This document shows positions 25,827 through 34,844 of a DNA stretch of 64,000 nt, piece after piece. The notes beneath the pieces were generated by a model. It was not told the DNA's origin. It saw only the letters and a program-made list of their open reading frames with translations, and ran no database searches. Within the stretch, counting starts at the first letter, position 1. Each line of letters starts with the position of its first letter. The DNA comes from Brevibacillus choshinensis (GTDB lineage Bacteria > Bacillota > Bacilli > Brevibacillales > Brevibacillaceae), in NCBI RefSeq assembly GCF_016811915.1, contig NZ_CP069127.1, positions 4,638,501 to 4,702,500 on the forward strand, given 5' to 3'. A program made the translations under genes and the position numbers.

Positions 25827-26174
25827 CTACGCTTCACTGGGCAGAAACGCTTCGTTCGTTTTGTTCATGCGATAGCAAAGTGTATAGAGCACGCAGGAAA
25901 GAATGAGCCCGCTGAAAAAGGCGAATTGATTCAGCGTAGACAGCAGAGGAACATTCGTGAAAAAGGCACTGGACATCGGAAGGATGAAGCTGATCGCCAT
26001 GACCACGCAGGCAACCCTATTAAAGCCGTTGGCATACTCTCCGTTTTTTCCGGGCTTTACGTACATCGTGGACAGGTCCAGTCTTCGTTTCCGTTCGATG
26101 TAAAAGCTGGAGAGCATGATTCCCGCAACGGCCCGTACATCCCCCTCACCCTCGACTCTCGCAGCAAATGCCAA
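25827..26174 (-). pseudogene. C-terminal remnant of an NCS1-type (cytosine/allantoin) permease
   Basis: A 115-residue frame (TTG start at 26174) whose residues 16-100 resemble the last three helices of NCS1 nucleobase permeases: VAGIMLSSFYIERKRRLDL, MYVKPGKNGEYANGFNRVA, then two hydrophobic helices. Complete NCS1 permeases run to about 450 residues, so roughly 330 N-terminal residues are missing. The first 13 residues do not look like membrane protein. It lies between allG and carbamate kinase, where permease genes are common in such clusters. I infer that a deletion removed most of an allantoin/cytosine permease. A functional small protein is less likely. Confidence 0.6.
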
Positions 26175-26220
26175 ACTCTCCCCGCTGCTGCGAAAGTCTC
26201 GTGATGAAGAAAAAAGCTTG

Positions 26221-27645
26221 TTAGCTGATGCGTTCGCTCAAAGTCAGGAGTGCTTTTTCAAAAGCCTCGGCAGGCGGGTACGTGATGCCCGCACCGATCA
26301 TGCCGATACCTGCTTCTTTGTGGGCAATCGCCGTATTGATGATCGGCAGGATCCCGGTTTGCACCACGTTGCGAATATCGATTCCCGTCGCGACCCCTTG
26401 GAAGTTCAAGATCGGGATCGTCACATTCGGATTTTCCGCTGTTGTGATCTCTTTCATCTTGGTAGAGAAGCCAATCGCTTCTTCTACGGTTCCGCCTACC
26501 AGTGCCACGATCGCTGGAGCAGCCGCCATCGCGAATCCACCGATGCCGTATGTCTCCGTAATCGCGCTGTCACCGATATCGAGTCCGGAGTCTTCCGGCT
26601 TGTAGCCTGCAAACATCGGTCCGATTACCTTTTGCGCCGGCCCCGTGAACCACGTATTTCCCGGCATGCCGCTGACGCGGATCCCGAACTCTACTCCGTT
26701 GCGCGCCATGGTCGTTACGATGGTGCTGTATTCGATGCCGTGTGCCGCGTCGAGCGCGCATTTGCACAAGGCCATCCAGGTCGGGCCGGAGAAGTAATCG
26801 CTGCTCGCGACGAAGTCAAAGACTTCGCGCTTTTGCTCCTTCGTGAAATCCGTTTCCAGAATGTAGGGAGTCAATGCTTGGATCAACAGGCTCGTGCCCG
26901 CATTGTTGCGGTTGTGGCACTCGTCGCCCATGTGCAGAGCTTGTGCGAGCAGCAGTCGCAGATCGATTTCGCCAGCGATTTTCATGGCATCTCGCAGCAT
27001 CGGACCGAGCACGTCGCGCATCCAGTTCAGACGGGTAATGACACTTTCGTCATTTGCACCCATTCGAAGAATTTTGGACATTTGCTCACTCAGGTTCGTG
27101 TATGCTACGTTGCCGTACGTTTTGTTCTTGACGACATGCATGAACATCGATGAGGAAGTGACGCCCGCCATGGAGCCTACGCAGTTGTGCTCGTGGCACG
27201 GGGCGAAGGTGATCTCGCCGGATGCAGCCACTCTCTCCGCTTCTTCGATATCCTTTGCCAAGCCTTCGAATACGAGCGCACCAGTCACGGCACCCTTCAT
27301 AGCTCCGTTCATTCTCTCCCAAGTGATCGGAGGTCCCGCGTGCAAAATCGTGGTCTTGGTCATGCCTGGCACGACATTGATCGCTTGGTCAAAGCCTACC
27401 AGCATCGGCTGGGATTGAATGATCCGCTCGACAGCCAGCTTGTTTGCCGCTTCGATTTTCTCTGCCAGCTCGGCGTTTTCCAGTCGATCCAGTGCCGCGA
27501 TCAGCTCAGGCTTTCCACCGCCTGGCGGTTTCCATTCCAGATGGGTAGCATTTGCCTGCTGTTTGATGATGTCATCTTTAAAAAATTCGATCCCTACGTT
27601 GATCGCATGAAGCTTGCTCGAAAACAGCTCGTTGATTTTGCTCAT
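26221..27645 (-). CDS. allG: AllG / YlbE-like DUF1116 protein, oxamate transcarbamylase component
   Basis: A 474-residue DUF1116 protein. In E. coli the homologue YlbE (AllG), with AllF and AllH, forms the oxamate transcarbamylase that splits oxalurate to oxamate and carbamoyl phosphate. Family segments seen here are WKPPGGGKPELIAALDRLE at residue 38, LHAGPPITWERM, ITFAPCHEHNCVGSMAG and ALHMGDECHNRNNAG in the middle, and VSGMPGNTWFTGPA. The His/Cys-containing conserved loops suggest an active-site role. It starts 2 bases after the allF stop with GAAAGGGG inside the end of allF, so translation is coupled. Confidence 0.9.
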   Translation of the reverse strand: MSKINELFSSKLHAINVGIEFFKDDIIKQQANATHLEWKPPGGGKPELIAALDRLENAELAEKIEAANKLAVERIIQSQPMLVGFDQAINVVPGMTKTTILHAGPPITWERMNGAMKGAVTGALVFEGLAKDIEEAERVAASGEITFAPCHEHNCVGSMAGVTSSSMFMHVVKNKTYGNVAYTNLSEQMSKILRMGANDESVITRLNWMRDVLGPMLRDAMKIAGEIDLRLLLAQALHMGDECHNRNNAGTSLLIQALTPYILETDFTKEQKREVFDFVASSDYFSGPTWMALCKCALDAAHGIEYSTIVTTMARNGVEFGIRVSGMPGNTWFTGPAQKVIGPMFAGYKPEDSGLDIGDSAITETYGIGGFAMAAAPAIVALVGGTVEEAIGFSTKMKEITTAENPNVTIPILNFQGVATGIDIRNVVQTGILPIINTAIAHKEAGIGMIGAGITYPPAEAFEKALLTLSERIS

Positions 27646-27647
27646 GG

Positions 27648-29192
27648 TTATGCCCCTTTCACCACAAATTCTCTAGCCAAAAGACCCGCGTTCGTGCTGC
27701 TGCTCGCGATGGTCACGCCTGCTGCCATCAGCTTGTTCACCTGATCCTCGAACTTCGGCGTATCCAGATCGGTTCCCATCACATAGCCGAGAATCTCCAG
27801 ATGACGTCCTTCTTTTTCAGCCAGCTGCTTCGCCTCGAGGATCGCTGGCAGCATGACGCCGACCGGATCCTCATGGGAGCCGAATCCTAGGATGAAGTCC
27901 ATGACGATCACGCCGACCGACGGATCTTTGGCTTCCTGCAGGAATCTGGCGATGCGCAGAGATGGATCGATCATCGGGTGAGGTTTGCCGTTCGTGAAAT
28001 CATCGTCGCCCATGTCGAGGAAGGTGTGCGCCTTGCTCTCATGCAGGTTTTTCAGCTTGTAATCCGGGTTTTTCTGAATGTTGCTGTACACGTCTTCAAA
28101 CGTTTCCATCGCGCTGTACATAGCCTCGTCGCACAGGGTGCCGCCGCAGAACAGACCGCGGATATACTTTTGCTCCGGAGTCAATTTGGCGCGCACTTCT
28201 TCGATCAATGGCCAGTTCAAGGCGCGCTTGTTGAGTTCATCCTCGTTCGCACCCGCCAGGACGACGGCTTTGAGAGCAGCCTCCTTGGAGGTTTTCGCGA
28301 AATGCCCGCCTGCGGCTGCTACCGCTTCTTCTTTTCCACCGATGAAGTAGACCACGACCGGCTTTTTGCATTGTTTCACTTGGGCAAGCACTTTTTCTTC
28401 GACGCTTGGCGCCGGCGGCTTGGAGATCAAGACGATGACTTTGGTTGCTTCATCCTCGTCCAATGCTTTGATCCCATCCAGCATCATGATGCCGCCTACC
28501 TGCTCGCTCAGATCGCGGCCCCCGGTTCCGATGAGCTGTGTAATTCCGCCTCCGAAGTCGTGAATGCGCACACTGACTTCCTGGCTGCCTGTTCCGGATG
28601 CGGCCACGATGCCGATATTCCCTTTGCGCACCGCATTTCCAAAGCACAGCGCTACGTTTCCGATGATTGCCGTACCGCAGTCCGGCCCCATCATCAAAAG
28701 TCCTTTTTCGTGCGCGTATTTCTTCAAGGCGATTTCGTCCTCGATGCTCACGTTGTCGCTGAACAGCATGACATGCAAGTCATTTTCCAACGCTTTGCGG
28801 GCTTCTCTCGCTGCAAATGCACCGTTGACGGAAATGATCGCCAGGTTTGCTTCGGGTATGCTTTTCGCTGCCGAGTCGATGGTCGCGTACTTGATCTCGC
28901 TTGTGCCCTTGGTTTCCCCTTTTTTGGAGAACAGCTCCTCGATGCCTGCGAGTGCCTTGTCGCAAAGCTCTTCCGTCTCTGCCTTGACCACGATCATCAG
29001 GTCACTGCTTTTCGCTTCTTCCACTTCTGCAGTCAAAAGTCCGACATTGCGCAGGACTTCCTTGTTCATTTCCGTACCCATCGCGATAACGGCTTGTTCC
29101 ACACCTGGAAGCTGGTTCGCCTTGGTCGACAGGGACATCAAGGATACAGAATCAAAATAGGTGCTCTTCTTGATCACGACTTTGATAGACAT
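27648..29192 (-). CDS. allF: AllF / FdrA-family protein, oxamate transcarbamylase component
   Basis: A 514-residue FdrA-type protein with a succinyl-CoA-synthetase-like layout. A CoA-binding-like Rossmann region comes first (LMMGPDCGTAIIGNVALCFGN near residue 165, GIVAASGTGSQEVSVRIHDFGGG near 195). A ligase-like domain with GLFCGGTLCDEA near residue 350 and HPMIDPSLRIARFLQEA follows. In E. coli AllF, AllG and AllH together make oxamate transcarbamylase. The allF start overlaps the allH stop by 19 bases, and allG follows after 2 bases, so the three are tightly coupled. The old name FdrA came from suppression of FtsH defects and does not describe the enzymatic role. Confidence 0.9.
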   Translation of the reverse strand: MSIKVVIKKSTYFDSVSLMSLSTKANQLPGVEQAVIAMGTEMNKEVLRNVGLLTAEVEEAKSSDLMIVVKAETEELCDKALAGIEELFSKKGETKGTSEIKYATIDSAAKSIPEANLAIISVNGAFAAREARKALENDLHVMLFSDNVSIEDEIALKKYAHEKGLLMMGPDCGTAIIGNVALCFGNAVRKGNIGIVAASGTGSQEVSVRIHDFGGGITQLIGTGGRDLSEQVGGIMMLDGIKALDEDEATKVIVLISKPPAPSVEEKVLAQVKQCKKPVVVYFIGGKEEAVAAAGGHFAKTSKEAALKAVVLAGANEDELNKRALNWPLIEEVRAKLTPEQKYIRGLFCGGTLCDEAMYSAMETFEDVYSNIQKNPDYKLKNLHESKAHTFLDMGDDDFTNGKPHPMIDPSLRIARFLQEAKDPSVGVIVMDFILGFGSHEDPVGVMLPAILEAKQLAEKEGRHLEILGYVMGTDLDTPKFEDQVNKLMAAGVTIASSSTNAGLLAREFVVKGA

Positions 29193-30079
29193 ACGTTACC
29201 TCCCATTTCTAATTGGAGCGCAAGCCCGCTGATCAGCCCCATCGCCATGTCTGTTCCGGACGATGAACCGATGCCGAGGACATTGCCCAAAGAATGAACC
29301 ACCTCTTCGGGGGTTCCATTGACGACGGCCTCAAGCAGCCTGACCATCGATTCTCTCACATGGCCGATCGCCGCTTTTTTGATCATCATGTAACTGATTT
29401 CATTCGTTCGCTGGTGGGCACCGCGGGTGAATTTTTCGAAAAATGGGTATGGCAAACAGCACGGAGCGTTCGGCATGTGATAGACGCTAAACAATCCCGC
29501 AAGATAATCGTCTCCTGACGGCGTCAATCCGGGTCCGAGTCCTACTAGGCCAATCGCGAACTCGCATGCCTCGGACCACCTGCCATGAGCCAATGCATGA
29601 TACAGCTCGTTCGTTCGCGCAATCAAGAGCGACGAGACTTCCGCTTCAAAGACATTGGCTGGCGATGACGCCTTTTTCAAGCCGCCCGACTTGCCGTGAG
29701 CGGCCACATATTCCTTGATGACAGCCATATTTTCCCGCAGCTTCTGATCCGAGGAAGGATAGACTGGCAGCACGCACTCCCACTGCCTAGCGTGCTGCCA
29801 GGTAAGGCTGAGCGCTTTTCCAATGATCAAGCTGTCTGCTTTTACGGACACCGGGTCATTCACAGCGATTCCCATATTTTGAAAGCGCTTTCGATCGACC
29901 ACTAGCGTGTTCGGCCCGTTATCCAGCTCGATGCAGGCGATCGTGAACAACTCTCCATTTTCCTCGCAATGAATGTTGATCGTCCTATCAAAGAGGCTGT
30001 GAACGGACCCATGTAGCTCTCCGCTGGCGACTCGCCTGAGGAAACCGTCGTCGCCCGACAGCGTTCGAACGTGCAGCAC
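29174..30079 (-). CDS. allH: AllH / YlbF-like DUF2877 protein, oxamate transcarbamylase component
   Basis: A 301-residue DUF2877 protein, identified by GLGPGLTPSGDDYLAGL at about residue 200 and by GHVRESMVRLLEAVVNGTPE and LGIGSSSGTDMAMGL near the end. In E. coli it is the third component of oxamate transcarbamylase. The start is GTG 30079, with GGAG 13 bases upstream inside the end of the ankyrin gene. The gene begins 7 bases after the ankyrin stop region and overlaps allF. The order allH-allF-allG differs from the E. coli order (allF-allG-allH), but the set of partners is the same. Confidence 0.87.
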   Translation of the reverse strand: MLHVRTLSGDDGFLRRVASGELHGSVHSLFDRTINIHCEENGELFTIACIELDNGPNTLVVDRKRFQNMGIAVNDPVSVKADSLIIGKALSLTWQHARQWECVLPVYPSSDQKLRENMAVIKEYVAAHGKSGGLKKASSPANVFEAEVSSLLIARTNELYHALAHGRWSEACEFAIGLVGLGPGLTPSGDDYLAGLFSVYHMPNAPCCLPYPFFEKFTRGAHQRTNEISYMMIKKAAIGHVRESMVRLLEAVVNGTPEEVVHSLGNVLGIGSSSGTDMAMGLISGLALQLEMGGNVCLSKS

Positions 30080-30085
30080 TGTCGT

Positions 30086-30694
30086 TTACTTCGCTCCAGC
30101 TTCCAGCAGGATTTGCTCGATTTCCTTGTAGCCTTTTTGTCTGGCGAGCGTGAGCGGTGTGACGCCGTATTTGTCCACCATATGAACATTGGCGCCGTGC
30201 TCGATGAGCAGCCTGATGACCTCCTGCTGTCGTTCCCCACCGTCATTCAGAATGATTGCTTCGATGAGAGGCGTCCAGCCGACGAAATTGGTATGGTTCA
30301 CGTTGATGTCCGTCGTGTTCAGCAACTCACGCACGATTTCCACGTGACCTTTTTCACTTGCAGGCGTAATGCCTACTCCGCCAAAGCGAGTGAGCAGCTC
30401 CACGTTCGTGCCTGCTTTGACCATTAGTTGGACGAGCTCCAGCTTCCCGTTGATGCAGCCGTACAGGAACGGGTTGAAGCAGGTCTCATCCTGCAGATCG
30501 ATGTCTGCGCCAGCCTCGATCAAATAGGCGACTGCATCGTAGTGGTCGTTCATCGCTGCGAGCAGGATCGCCGTTCTTTTCTGCTTGTTGCGCGCATTGA
30601 GATCGACGCCTTGTGCCACGTAATTTTGAAGTGCTTCGACATCCCCTTGGCTTGCTGCTTCCAGGAATGATTGGACGAGCCTTTGATCTGCCAT
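30086..30694 (-). CDS. Ankyrin-repeat protein leading the AllHFG operon
   Basis: A 202-residue protein made almost entirely of six ankyrin repeats: for example TAILLAAMNDHYDAVAYLIE, then GADIDLQDETCFNPFLYGCI, TPLIEAIILNDGGERQQEVI, and TPLTLARQKGYKEIEQILLE at the end. There is no signal peptide or membrane segment, so a cytosolic protein-binding role is expected. GTAGGAGGTCAAC precedes the ATG. It is the first gene of the oxamate/carbamoyl-phosphate operon, 7 bases ahead of allH, so it may scaffold or regulate the enzyme complex. That is inferred only from position. Confidence 0.9.
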   Translation of the reverse strand: MADQRLVQSFLEAASQGDVEALQNYVAQGVDLNARNKQKRTAILLAAMNDHYDAVAYLIEAGADIDLQDETCFNPFLYGCINGKLELVQLMVKAGTNVELLTRFGGVGITPASEKGHVEIVRELLNTTDINVNHTNFVGWTPLIEAIILNDGGERQQEVIRLLIEHGANVHMVDKYGVTPLTLARQKGYKEIEQILLEAGAK

Positions 30695-30951
30695 GTTGAC
30701 CTCCTACTATCCTAGTCACCCTCTCAAAAAGAACAGATTGCACAATCAAGTCCCTATGATATAGTTGACTGGTATAAACCGCGGCTTTTTCTCAGCAGCC
30801 GGGTAAAATAGCGGGCATAAACCCCTGCAGCCTTATTGTAGACAGGATCCGAACGCTCGTCATTGTGTATCCAAACTAAAAATGATTGGGCTTCATTATG
30901 CACCGTGCACAATTATTGAAAACAAGCGAGAGCCGCAAAAGGAGGGCTTCT

Positions 30952-32646
30952 ATGCTGACGATCAAAGACTTGCTCCAGATCAAATCGATTGACGGCATGC
31001 GTATCATCGCAGGGGAACGAGGAATCAACAACGTCGTTTCCATCGTCAACATCATGGAAAATCCCGATGCCTTCGACTGGCTGACGCCAAACGAGCTGCT
31101 CTTGTCCACCGGTTATATCTTCAAAGACAACGTAGAGCTCCAGAACCGAATCATCAAGGAGCTCGCGGAAATCAACTGCTCCGGCCTGTGCATCAAGATG
31201 CACCGCTACTTCGATGAGATCCCGCAAAACATGATCGATCTTGCCAATCAGTACGGGCTTCCGCTCTTGGCCCTGCCGTTTGAGTACACCTTGTCCAAAG
31301 TGATCGCGATCATCAATGAAAAGGCATCGGGAAGATATGACCTGCTCAATCGCAAATCACTGGACATGCACAATTCCTTGTTTCGCATTGCGCTGGAGGG
31401 CGGCGGGATCGACCGCGTTTCCGCCGAGCTGTCTGACACCATCAACAACCCGATTCTCTTTTTGGACCGAGACTGGAACCTGCTGCATTACACGGAAGTA
31501 GCGGACAATCCTGTGCCGCTAGCCTCCTGCCTGCATTTGGCGAAAAATCATCCCGTGTTCACCAAGGAATTTACCGATACGATTCCGCGCAACATCAGCC
31601 AGATCAAAAAATCGGTCAAGCGCATCTATCATTCCAAAGGCCGCGAAATCAAGTGCCGCATTTTGCCTGTCGCGGTCGCCAACTACATTTACGGCTATAT
31701 CATCGTGTGGCAAACGGTGCGGGAATTGACCGAGTTTGACTACATCGTCCTGGAGCAATCCTCTACCATTCTGGCATTGGAGCGGATACGATCGCGGGAG
31801 ATCGAGGAGGTCAAGCTGACGATCCGGCAGGACTTTTTTGATGATCTTCTCACCGGAAAGCTGACGTCGATCGATTCCATCCAGCCTTTATGCGATTTGC
31901 ACGGCATCAACGCGAGCTACATGTACTACTGCATGGTGATTACGATCGAACCGGAAGTGCCTGGCAGTCTGGAGGATATGGTTGTCCGCAAATACGAGCA
32001 GGACCACATCGCCAAAAAATGCGTCGATCTCATCTACGAGAAAAGCAGCTCCTCCAAAGGCGACATCCTATGCTTTTATCGGAACAACCGGATAATCGTC
32101 CTCGTCGGGCAGCACGAAAACAGACCCGTGATCACGATCGGTGAGGCCAAGCAGTTTGCTGACGAGCTGTATGAAACCCTGCTGGCAAAAATCAAAAAAA
32201 CGACCTTCTCCCTCGGGATCGGCCGTCAGTACAAGACGATCACTTCGTTGCACAAAAGCTTTTCCGAAGCACATGAAGCGATCCGGCTGATGCATAAGTT
32301 CGATGGAAAAAGATCCGTCTCTCATTTCGAGGACTATTCCATCTATCATTTTCTCGAATCCAATATCAAGGCCAGCGAGCTGGAGGATTTCTTTCTCAAG
32401 CGGCTAGGCAAAGTGCACGAACACGATCTCAGTCTGTATACGAGCTTCATGACGACGCTGGAGAGCTATTTCGCCCACAATCAAAATGTGAGTGAAGCGG
32501 CAAAAGCCCTGTTCATTCACCGCAATACGTTCATCTACCGCATGGATAAGATCAAGGAGATTCTCGGCACGGACCTCAAGCATTCCGAGGAGCTCTTGCA
32601 GATTCAGCTGGCCTTGAAAATCTACAAGCTTTTGCAAAAAGAATAG
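30952..32646 (+). CDS. PucR-family transcriptional regulator of purine catabolism
   Basis: A 564-residue regulator with the three-part PucR layout. The N-terminal PucR sensor is residues 1-120 (MLTIKDLLQIKSIDGMRIIA, DWLTPNELLLSTGYIF). A middle GGDEF-like region follows (about 290-420, TFSLGIGRQYKTITSLHKSF). The C-terminal PucR helix-turn-helix is NVSEAAKALFIHRNTFIYRM, then KIKEILGTDL. ATG 30952 follows AAAGGAGGGCTTCT. It is divergent from the ankyrin/allHFG/carbamate kinase/guaD/NCS2 operon and is its likely activator. The 257-base shared intergenic region contains no operator I can name. Confidence 0.9.
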   Translation: MLTIKDLLQIKSIDGMRIIAGERGINNVVSIVNIMENPDAFDWLTPNELLLSTGYIFKDNVELQNRIIKELAEINCSGLCIKMHRYFDEIPQNMIDLANQYGLPLLALPFEYTLSKVIAIINEKASGRYDLLNRKSLDMHNSLFRIALEGGGIDRVSAELSDTINNPILFLDRDWNLLHYTEVADNPVPLASCLHLAKNHPVFTKEFTDTIPRNISQIKKSVKRIYHSKGREIKCRILPVAVANYIYGYIIVWQTVRELTEFDYIVLEQSSTILALERIRSREIEEVKLTIRQDFFDDLLTGKLTSIDSIQPLCDLHGINASYMYYCMVITIEPEVPGSLEDMVVRKYEQDHIAKKCVDLIYEKSSSSKGDILCFYRNNRIIVLVGQHENRPVITIGEAKQFADELYETLLAKIKKTTFSLGIGRQYKTITSLHKSFSEAHEAIRLMHKFDGKRSVSHFEDYSIYHFLESNIKASELEDFFLKRLGKVHEHDLSLYTSFMTTLESYFAHNQNVSEAAKALFIHRNTFIYRMDKIKEILGTDLKHSEELLQIQLALKIYKLLQKE

Positions 32647-32650
32647 ACAC

Positions 32651-32728
32651 GCGAAAAAGCCCCCCGGCTACGTGCAGTCCTCACACGAAATAATGTGCGG
32701 GTGCGGTGCCGAAAGGGCTTTTTTCGCC
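32651..32728 (+). terminator. Long terminator-like hairpin after pucR-type gene
   Basis: The outer arms GCGAAAAAGCCC (from 32651) and GGGCTTTTTTCGC (ending about 32727) enclose a smaller hairpin around CACAC-GAAATAA-TGTG. The right arm is also the 3' coding end of the broken minus-strand gene at 32681-32943, so one sequence serves both. Confidence 0.6.
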
Positions 32729-32943
32729 ATGGCTGACGATGTAGTTGTGAATGTATTTTTCAAAGACTTTGCCGAAGTCTTTCACGACGTATTTGTCATG
32801 CGCGTCCTTCAGCCAGTCAAACGTGTACTGATTCAAGGTTGAAAGTTGTGTCGCGATGTCTGCCGACAGCTTCGTGGCGCTGCTGATGGTGCTTTGCGCA
32901 AGATGGAGGCTCTCTCTCGCATGCTGCAGGGCGATTTATCCAT
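32681..32943 (-). pseudogene. Small helical protein gene with a one-base frameshift near its start
   Basis: ATG 32943 sits right behind AAGGGGAG, but the frame entered there reads only to a stop about 35 codons on. One base out of phase, codons 32935-32681 give an 84-residue protein-like frame (IALQHARESLHLAQSTISSA, then DWLKDAHDKYVVKDFGKVFE, ending GTAPAHYFV). Adding one A in the AAA run at 32935-32937 would give a continuous MDKIALQH start. I do not recognise the family. Either the gene is freshly broken or the assembly lost one A. Confidence 0.55.
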
Positions 32944-33095
32944 CTCCCCTTCTTTTGGGCTTTTTGTCCTCACTTCCAATAGTGCGAGCGACTGTGTGCC
33001 GGGTTGCATGATTCTAGTATAATGCGGTTACAACTGAATATTCGCACAATGTTTCGCGCGTGGTGACAGGCTATTTCCCAAGGAGGAGAGGACTC

Positions 33096-33953
33096 ATGAA
33101 GACTGGCTACGATCCTTTTTTTCTCAGCGAAAAGCACCGCATTCCACTACCCGTGCCGCAGGGGCGCGTCGCTTCCCATGCGCTGGACGACGCTGCCGTA
33201 TTTGACTTCACTCACTTCTCGATCGTCATGAACCAAAACACCCGATTCGCTATTTTTTCTGCTGCAAACGTGGACATCAGCCAGGCACGGGAAGTTCCTC
33301 GCGACAACTCCTCCTGGCATTTTGATGACCGCATCGGGAGGGAAAATCAGGTCGGCCCCGAGTTTTACGCACAAAACGATTACGACAAAGGACATCTCAC
33401 CCGCCGCAGAGATATTTGCTGGGGAGATCGCCAAGAAGCGAAGCGCGCCAATTACGACTCGTTCTGCTACGCCAACATCGCCTTGCAATATCATAACTTC
33501 AACACCGGCATCTGGAACTGCCTGGAAGACTGGGTGATTCAGCGATTGCAGTCTGCAAAACGGCTGGTCATTCTCACCGGACCGATTCACAGGGATGACG
33601 ATGAAGAATACTGCGGCGTAAGAGGCGAGCCAGGCTGCGGGGTGCGCGTCCCGTTCGGCTTTTGGAAAACGGTCCAGTATGTAGGGGACGATCAGCAGGT
33701 GACATGCCTCTCGTTTCTCATCCGGCAGAGCCCGGAGCGTTCCTCGGATCGCTGTGAATACGCACGGCTCGTCACCTATCAAGTGCCGCTCGAGACGATC
33801 GCCAAGGAAGCGAGTCTGCAGTTTGACGCCAGTCTCTACCCTCGCAATCCTCTGTATGCAAAGCATCGCCTGATCGCCGGCAGACGCGATGCGATCGCAC
33901 CGGACAAGATCCCCATTCATGGCTTGTCAGCTATCAGAATGGAACCGTCTTGA
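33096..33953 (+). CDS. DNA/RNA non-specific endonuclease (NUC family)
   Basis: A 285-residue beta-beta-alpha metal nuclease. The catalytic stretch is YDKGHLTRRRD near residue 110, the DKGH variant of the usual DRGH, with the metal-binding Asn expected in YANIALQYHNFN about 35 residues later. TGPIHRDDDEEY follows, as in other family members. There is no signal peptide, so it is cytosolic or exported by another way, and an accessory immunity protein is not seen. ATG 33096 follows AAGGAGGAGAGGACTC. Its 3' end overlaps the convergent GNAT gene by 20 bases. Confidence 0.85.
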   Translation: MKTGYDPFFLSEKHRIPLPVPQGRVASHALDDAAVFDFTHFSIVMNQNTRFAIFSAANVDISQAREVPRDNSSWHFDDRIGRENQVGPEFYAQNDYDKGHLTRRRDICWGDRQEAKRANYDSFCYANIALQYHNFNTGIWNCLEDWVIQRLQSAKRLVILTGPIHRDDDEEYCGVRGEPGCGVRVPFGFWKTVQYVGDDQQVTCLSFLIRQSPERSSDRCEYARLVTYQVPLETIAKEASLQFDASLYPRNPLYAKHRLIAGRRDAIAPDKIPIHGLSAIRMEPS

Positions 33954-34680
33954 TGCGATACCAGTACGAATAGACTTCCTTGTACCCCAGCTTTTCATAG
34001 AGACGCAGCGCGGGTTCATTATCCTGCAAGACTTGCAGGTAGGAATATTCCGCGCCATGCCTGGCTCCCCATTCAAGCATGTTCAAAATGAGCTGTTTCC
34101 CATACCCGCGATTGCGGTAGGCAGGAGCCGTCACAATATCATAGAGTCCAATGTGCCCTCTCTCCAAGACGCCAAGGCCGCAGGCGACGACCTCCCCCTC
34201 CTGGTACAAGGCGGCATAACAGGTGGCGGGGATAATTTTTCCGAGCGTATGTGACATCGTCTGCTTTTCTTTTTCATCCTTGCCGGACAGGAGGCAAAAG
34301 GCGTTCACCCATTCCTGTGTGAGCTTCGCATCGAGTCGAACCGTCCGAATGGATGGGGATTCCATTCCGGACAACGAAGCGATTTGAACACATGTATCCG
34401 CGTGCAGCTCGTACCCTTTTTGTGCCAGCAGACTGTCCAGACCTGCGGGGGAAGAGTACGGTGTCAGCTTGAAAATCGTGGGAAGCCGCTTGCTGCTGTA
34501 ATGTCTTTCACAGGAAGCTATTCGTGCCTCCAAGGCTTGTGTCTTCGGTTCATAGAGTGGGTAGACCGCGTTCGCTCGTTTCGTATATCCGTCTGCAAAG
34601 CGCAGCAGCCAGCCATCGTCGACCATTGTCTCAAGTGCCGGCCAGGCGTTGACCGACAGCTCCTCCAGGTAGGCGTACAT
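33934..34680 (-). CDS. GNAT-family N-acetyltransferase
   Basis: A 248-residue acetyltransferase. The acetyl-CoA binding motif is in the last third: LYDIVTAPAYRNRGYGKQLI, followed by QDNEPALRLYEKLGYKEVY, the usual beta5-alpha5 end. The N-terminal 120 residues form a second, degenerate GNAT-like half. The substrate is unknown. ATG 34680 is chosen for its AAAGGGAGTTG site; the longer frame to 34764 runs into a hairpin. Confidence 0.85.
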   Translation of the reverse strand: MYAYLEELSVNAWPALETMVDDGWLLRFADGYTKRANAVYPLYEPKTQALEARIASCERHYSSKRLPTIFKLTPYSSPAGLDSLLAQKGYELHADTCVQIASLSGMESPSIRTVRLDAKLTQEWVNAFCLLSGKDEKEKQTMSHTLGKIIPATCYAALYQEGEVVACGLGVLERGHIGLYDIVTAPAYRNRGYGKQLILNMLEWGARHGAEYSYLQVLQDNEPALRLYEKLGYKEVYSYWYRIKTVPF

Positions 34681-34717
34681 GAAAATCAACTCCCTTTTAA
34701 AAACGCATTCATTCAGT

Positions 34718-34750
34718 ACAGCCCCTTTCCTTTTACTCGAAAGGGGCTGT
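34718..34750. terminator. Perfect 12-bp hairpin between GNAT and DinB genes
   Basis: Arms ACAGCCCCTTTC (34718-34729) and GAAAGGGGCTGT (34739-34750) with a 9-base loop. It lies downstream of the DinB gene on the minus strand and probably ends it, although a clear T run is missing. Confidence 0.55.
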
Positions 34751-34844
34751 TCGCGTGCAAACACCTCTAGACGGCCCCTCTCATCGCTGCGTCACACGGA
34801 ATGGGAGTCCACGCATACATTTGCAAGCCGTACCTATTTTCTGT

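Noticed and set aside
27978..29297. 439-codon open frame opposite allF
   Set aside because: It is antisense to a conserved gene, has no ribosome binding site, and its translation is His/Arg/Phe-rich in the way typical of complementary-strand frames.
33096..33953. Endonuclease as part of a toxin-immunity or defence pair
   Set aside because: Neighbouring genes are an unrelated GNAT and a decayed small gene; no secretion tag or immunity-type partner is visible.
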